A stretch of DNA of 49,860 nucleotides from Gemmatimonadota bacterium (GTDB lineage: Bacteria; Gemmatimonadota; Gemmatimonadetes; Gemmatimonadales; Gemmatimonadaceae): the NCBI GenBank assembly GCA_021413975.1, contig JAIOPJ010000030.1, positions 1 through 49,860 on the forward strand, read 5' to 3'. A program made the translations under genes and the position numbers. This document shows positions 46,433 through 49,860 of this stretch, in pieces. Below the pieces are notes generated by a model. It did no database searches. It was given only the letters and a program-made list of their open reading frames with translations, and had not been told where the DNA came from. Each line of letters begins with the position of its first letter. Position 1 is the first letter of the stretch.

Positions 46433-47413
46433 ATGCCGATCATCACCTACCGCGAGGCCCTGAATCAGGCCCTCCGCGAAGAGATGCAGCGCGACGACCG
46501 GGTCTTCCTCATGGGCGAGGAGGTCGCCGTCTACAACGGGGCCTACAAGGTCTCCAAGGGACTGCTCGAGGAGTTCGGCGAGATGCGCGTGGTCGACACG
46601 CCGATCACCGAACTCGGCTTCGCCGGCGTCGGCGTCGGCGCGGCCATGGTCGGCTTGCGTCCGGTCGTCGAGTTCATGACCTGGAACTTCGCGCTCCTCG
46701 CGATCGACCAGATCGTCAACGCCGCCGCCAAGATGCTCTACATGTCCGGCGGCCAGTACCCCATGCCGATGGTCTTCCGCGGCCCCAATGGCGCGGCGCT
46801 CCAGCTCTCGGCGCAGCACTCGCAGGCGTTCGAATCCTGGCTCGCGCACATCCCGGGGCTCAAGGTCGTCACGCCGGGCACGCCGTACGACGCGAAGGGT
46901 CTGCTCAAGGCGGCGATCCGCGATGACAACCCGGTGATCGTGCTCGAGGGCGAGATGCTCTACAACACCAAGGGCGAGGTCCCCACCGAGGACTACATCG
47001 TCCCGATCGGCAAGGCCGACCTCAAGCGCGAGGGTGATCACTGCTCGATCATCACCAGCGGGAAGATGGTCCTCGTCGCGATGAACGCCGCCGACCAGCT
47101 CGCCAAGGAGGGGATCCGCGTCGACGTCGTGGACCTGCGCACGGTGCGTCCGATGGACCGCGAGGCGATCGTCGCCTCGGTGCGCAAGACGAACCGCGCG
47201 GTGGTGCTCGAGGAAGGCTGGGAACTCGCCGGCATCGGCGCCCAGATCGTCGACTACATCCAGCGCGACTGCTTCGACGACCTCGACGCGCCGGTGATCC
47301 GCGTGCACCAGACCGACGTCCCGATGCCGTACGCGAAGGCGATCGAGAAAGCGGCCAAGCCCGACCTCGCGAAGACGATCGCGGCGGTCAAGAAGGTGAT
47401 GTACCTGAACTAG
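46433..47413 (+). CDS. pdhB: Pyruvate dehydrogenase E1 component, beta subunit
   Basis: A 326-residue transketolase-like subunit. The start TYREALNQALREEMQRDDRVFLMGEEV has the catalytic Glu (GEEV) that activates ThDP; later come FRGPNGAALQLSAQHSQAFE and the C-terminal transketolase domain VDVVDLRTVRPMDREAIV. It forms the E1 heterotetramer with PdhA. ATG 46433 begins 13 bp after pdhA. The stop codon TAG (47411-47413) overlaps the first base of a 14-bp tandem repeat. Confidence 0.95.
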   Translation: MPIITYREALNQALREEMQRDDRVFLMGEEVAVYNGAYKVSKGLLEEFGEMRVVDTPITELGFAGVGVGAAMVGLRPVVEFMTWNFALLAIDQIVNAAAKMLYMSGGQYPMPMVFRGPNGAALQLSAQHSQAFESWLAHIPGLKVVTPGTPYDAKGLLKAAIRDDNPVIVLEGEMLYNTKGEVPTEDYIVPIGKADLKREGDHCSIITSGKMVLVAMNAADQLAKEGIRVDVVDLRTVRPMDREAIVASVRKTNRAVVLEEGWELAGIGAQIVDYIQRDCFDDLDAPVIRVHQTDVPMPYAKAIEKAAKPDLAKTIAAVKKVMYLN

Positions 47414-47440
47414 GATGAAGGTGGAAGGATGAAGGTGGAA
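47413..47440. repeat. GGATGAAGG repeat, copy 3 (tandem)
   Basis: Two exact tandem copies of GGATGAAGGTGGAA (47413-47426 and 47427-47440). The first base is the last base of the pdhB stop codon. No strong hairpin partner is seen on the right, only a degenerate TCTTCGTTCCTCC. It lies between pdhB and pdhC. Confidence 0.85.
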
Positions 47441-47515
47441 AGAAGTCGCGATCTTCGTTCCTCCGTCGGGCCCGCCCGTCTCGATTCTCCCGTATACCGT
47501 CCAACGACCGGAACT

Positions 47516-48784
47516 ATGGCGACCAAGGTGTTCATGGAGGCCCTCAGCCCCACGATGGAAGAGGGGCGCCTCGTGAAGTGGAACAAGAGCGAGGGCGACG
47601 CGGTCAAGACCGGCGACATCCTCGCCGAGGTCGAGACCGACAAGGCGGTCATGGAACTCGTCGCGCGTGGCGACGGCGTGCTGCGGAAGCGGCTCGTCGC
47701 CGAGGGCACGACGGCGGCGGTCGGCACGCTCGTCGGCGTGATCGCGACGGCGGATGAGGACATCGCGGCGCTCGTGGCGGGTGCGCCGGCCGCGGCGCCG
47801 GCCGCGGCGCCTGCTGCTGCGCCTGCTGCTACGGCTGCTGCTACGGCTGCCACTGCGCCAGCCCCCGGGCCGACGTCCGCTCCCGTCGCTGCACCCGCGG
47901 TCCCGGCCGGTCGAGTGATCGCCTCCCCGCTCGCGCGCCGCCTCGCCGGCGACGAGGGAGTGAATCTCAGCGGCGTGCAGGGCTCGGGCCCCGGTGGCCG
48001 CATCGTCAAGCGCGACATCGAGGCTGCGGTCGCCGGCGGCGGAGCCGCTGCGGCGTCCCCGCCGGCACCGCGCGCGTTCTCGGCCGCCACGCCCGGGGAG
48101 CAGTTCCGCGACGAGAGTCTCACGCAGATCCGCAAGACGATCGCGCGCCGACTCGCCGAGTCGATCGGCCCGATCCCGACCTTCTATCTCACGGCCGAGT
48201 TCGACGTTGCCCGCGCCGCCGAGATGCGGAACGCCGCCGCCGAACTCGGCGACGCCTTCAAGTTCTCGTTCAACGATCTGATCCTGAAGGCGACCGCCAC
48301 CGCGCTCACGAAGCACCCGGAAGTGAACGCGCACTGGCTCGGCGACCGGATCCGCTACTTCAACACCGTGCACCTCGGCATGGCGGTCGCCACCGACGAC
48401 GGCCTGATCGTGCCGGTGATCTTCGACGCGCAGACCAAGCGCATGAGCGAGATCTCGGCCGAGTCCAAGTCGCTCGCCAAGCGCGCCCGTGAGCGGAAGC
48501 TCAAGCCCGAGGAGTTCACGGGCTCGACCTTCTCCGTCTCCAACCTCGGCATGATGCAGATCGACCAGTTCACGGCGATCATCAATCCGCCCGAGGTCGG
48601 CATCCTCGCGATCGGCGCGATCGAGGACAAGGTCGTCGTCGGTTCCGACGGTGGCTTCGAGGTCCGCAAGAAGCTCCGCGTGACGATGAGCTGCGACCAT
48701 CGCGTGATCGACGGCGCGGTGGGGGCGAAGTTCCTGCAGACGCTCCGCCGCCTCATCGAGAACCCGCTGCTGCTAGTGTTCTGA
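47516..48784 (+). CDS. pdhC: Dihydrolipoamide acetyltransferase (E2) of pyruvate dehydrogenase
   Basis: A 422-residue E2 core. It has one lipoyl domain with Lys43 (VETDKAVMEL), an Ala/Pro-rich swinging linker (~residues 95-140), the peripheral-subunit-binding domain SPLARRLAGDEGVNLSGVQG, and the catalytic domain, ending with the active-site His-Asp in SCDHRVIDGAVG. It transfers acetyl from E1 to CoA. ATG 47516 begins just after a 75-bp repeat-containing spacer. Confidence 0.93.
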   Translation: MATKVFMEALSPTMEEGRLVKWNKSEGDAVKTGDILAEVETDKAVMELVARGDGVLRKRLVAEGTTAAVGTLVGVIATADEDIAALVAGAPAAAPAAAPAAAPAATAAATAATAPAPGPTSAPVAAPAVPAGRVIASPLARRLAGDEGVNLSGVQGSGPGGRIVKRDIEAAVAGGGAAAASPPAPRAFSAATPGEQFRDESLTQIRKTIARRLAESIGPIPTFYLTAEFDVARAAEMRNAAAELGDAFKFSFNDLILKATATALTKHPEVNAHWLGDRIRYFNTVHLGMAVATDDGLIVPVIFDAQTKRMSEISAESKSLAKRARERKLKPEEFTGSTFSVSNLGMMQIDQFTAIINPPEVGILAIGAIEDKVVVGSDGGFEVRKKLRVTMSCDHRVIDGAVGAKFLQTLRRLIENPLLLVF

Positions 48785-48788
48785 ATCA

Positions 48789-48868
48789 GGAAGAAGGATG
48801 AAGGCCGAAGGATGAGCGCACCGCATCATCGCTTCTGACCTCCATCCTCCATCCTTCCACCTTCATCT
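48789..48868. repeat. GGATGAAGG hairpin repeat, copy 4
   Basis: The left part AAGGATGAAGGCCGAAGGATGAG (48792-48814) and the right part CTCCATCCTCCATCCTTCC with its continuation (48838-48868) form an imperfect inverted pair. The reverse complement of the right part shares an 18-mer GATGAAGGTGGAAGGATG with copy 3. It starts 5 bp after the pdhC stop and fills the pdhC-lpd gap. Confidence 0.8.
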
Positions 48869-48877
48869 CTCCGTCAA

Positions 48878-49860
48878 ATGGCACAGTACGACGTCATCTA
48901 CGTAGGCGGCGGCCCGGCCGGCTACGTCGGCGCCCTCCGCTCCGCCCAGCTCGGCCAGTCCGTCGCCGTCGTCGAGCGCGAAGGCCTCGGCGGCACCTGC
49001 GTCCTCTGGGGCTGCATCCCCGCGAAGGCACTCCTCGAGGCCGCCTCGATCGTGCAGAAGGTCGCCAAGGGCGCCGAGTTCGGCGTGAAGGCGGAGAAGG
49101 TGACGCTCGATTACGGCGTCGCCATGAAGCGCTCGCGCGCGGTCTCGGCGCAGAACTCCAAGGGCGTCGAGTTCCTCTTCAAGAAGAACAAGATCACCTG
49201 GCTCAAGGGGACCGGCGCCCTCGGCGCGGGCAAGTCGGTGAAGGTCACCGGTGCCGACGGCAAGACGGAGACGCACACCGCGACCAAGGCCGTGGTGATC
49301 GCGACCGGCTCGCGCGTGAAGGGCCTCCCGCAGATCGGCCTCGAGCTCAACAAGACGACGATCATCTCGTCCGACGAGGCGCTCACGCTCGAGAAGGCCC
49401 CCGCGACGATGGCGATCATCGGCGCCGGCGCCGTGGGCTGCGAGTTCGCCGACGTGTTCAACGCCTTCGGCTCCAAGGTCACGCTGCTCGAGGTCATGCC
49501 GCGCATCCTCCCGATCGAGGACGAGGACTGCTCGGCCGAGCTCGCGAAGGCGTTCAAGAAGCGCGGCATCGAGGTGATCACGGGCGCCAAGCTCGGCACC
49601 GTGAAGACGACCAAGACGGGCGTGACCATCCCGGTCGAGGCGGGCGGCGAGAAGAAGGAGATGAGCTTCGACGTCGTGCTCGTGGCCGCCGGCCGCGCGC
49701 CGAACATCGAGGTGCCCGGCCTCAAGGAAGCGGGCGTCCAGATCACCGAGCGCGGCTTCATCAGGATCGATGCGCTGCTCGAGACCACCGCCAAGGGCAT
49801 CTACGCGATCGGCGACGTCGCCGGCCCGCCGATGCTCGCGCACAAGGGCTCGCGCGAGGG
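48878..49860 (+). CDS. lpd: Dihydrolipoyl dehydrogenase (E3), 3' end beyond window
   Basis: The first 327 residues of an FAD enzyme that re-oxidises dihydrolipoyl groups with NAD. The FAD-binding GGGPAGYVGAL is at residues 10-20, and the redox disulfide is Cys41-VLWG-Cys46 in place of the usual C-x4-C consensus CLNVGC, with both cysteines kept. The NAD-binding IIGAGAVGCEFADV and the second FAD motif IYAIGDVAGPPMLAHK are present. The gene continues past the window edge. It is the last visible gene of the lipA-pdh cluster and can serve both PDH and the glycine cleavage system. Confidence 0.93.
   Translation, partial: MAQYDVIYVGGGPAGYVGALRSAQLGQSVAVVEREGLGGTCVLWGCIPAKALLEAASIVQKVAKGAEFGVKAEKVTLDYGVAMKRSRAVSAQNSKGVEFLFKKNKITWLKGTGALGAGKSVKVTGADGKTETHTATKAVVIATGSRVKGLPQIGLELNKTTIISSDEALTLEKAPATMAIIGAGAVGCEFADVFNAFGSKVTLLEVMPRILPIEDEDCSAELAKAFKKRGIEVITGAKLGTVKTTKTGVTIPVEAGGEKKEMSFDVVLVAAGRAPNIEVPGLKEAGVQITERGFIRIDALLETTAKGIYAIGDVAGPPMLAHKGSRE

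Overview
This is a GC-rich bacterial chromosome segment, densely coded on both strands. I found no rRNA, tRNA, CRISPR array, prophage or transposase gene. GC-biased third positions leave long open frames antisense to most genes; these are treated as shadows. The gene content fits Gemmatimonadota: Lys/Glu-rich metabolic enzymes, many small lipoproteins, HEAT-repeat proteins behind an ECF sigma factor, and a HerA of the 'SGLATKTS' type. That placement is an inference from style and content, not from a marker-gene comparison.

Layout. 1-8.1 kb: the end of a V4R-domain gene, a cupredoxin lipoprotein, a phosphoribosyltransferase, TPR and ParA-like genes, a lipoprotein, a long-chain acyl-CoA ligase, and a minus-strand group (6-pyruvoyl-tetrahydropterin synthase type protein, GTP cyclohydrolase I, short-chain reductase, Trm112-like protein) that looks like a pterin/tetrahydrobiopterin unit. 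8.7-16.4 kb: a minus-strand operon nurA-herA-mre11(sbcD)-rad50(sbcC)-GNAT, an archaeal-style DNA end-resection set in a bacterial setting. 16.4-22 kb: a lipoprotein, a stand-alone Lrp/AsnC sensor domain, an aminotransferase, a degenerate DEAD-box-like protein cut by an in-frame TAG from its RNA-helicase-style tail, and thymidine kinase. 22-26 kb: an ECF sigma factor, a membrane-anchored partner and two HEAT-repeat proteins. 26-31.4 kb: a type IV pilin/pseudopilin operon interrupted by a receiver-like/AraC-type regulator on the other strand. 31.4-36.8 kb: coaE, gcvH, gcvP, a small membrane protein and octanoyltransferase lipM. 37-44 kb: a POT peptide transporter, a PspA-like coiled-coil protein, two glycosyltransferases, a DUF3108 protein and an unrecognised conserved protein. 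44.4-49.9 kb: lipA followed by pdhA-pdhB-pdhC-lpd; lpd runs off the window.

Functional links. LipM and LipA make and mature the lipoyl group carried by GcvH and the PDH E2 protein, and Lpd re-oxidises it, so much of lipoate metabolism lies within 18 kb. NurA-HerA and Mre11-Rad50 would together process DNA double-strand ends. FolE, the PTPS-type enzyme and the reductase could run from GTP toward tetrahydrobiopterin.

The most unusual material is between the genes. Two dispersed repeat families occur. Family 1 has three oriented palindromic elements of about 165-210 bp (near 22.0, 32.6 and 44.2 kb); the two arms within a copy match each other better than they match other copies. Family 2 has four GGATGAAGG-type elements (5.6, 13.4, 47.4 and 48.8 kb) that begin at or within a few bases of a stop codon. 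Neither is explained by the genes around it.
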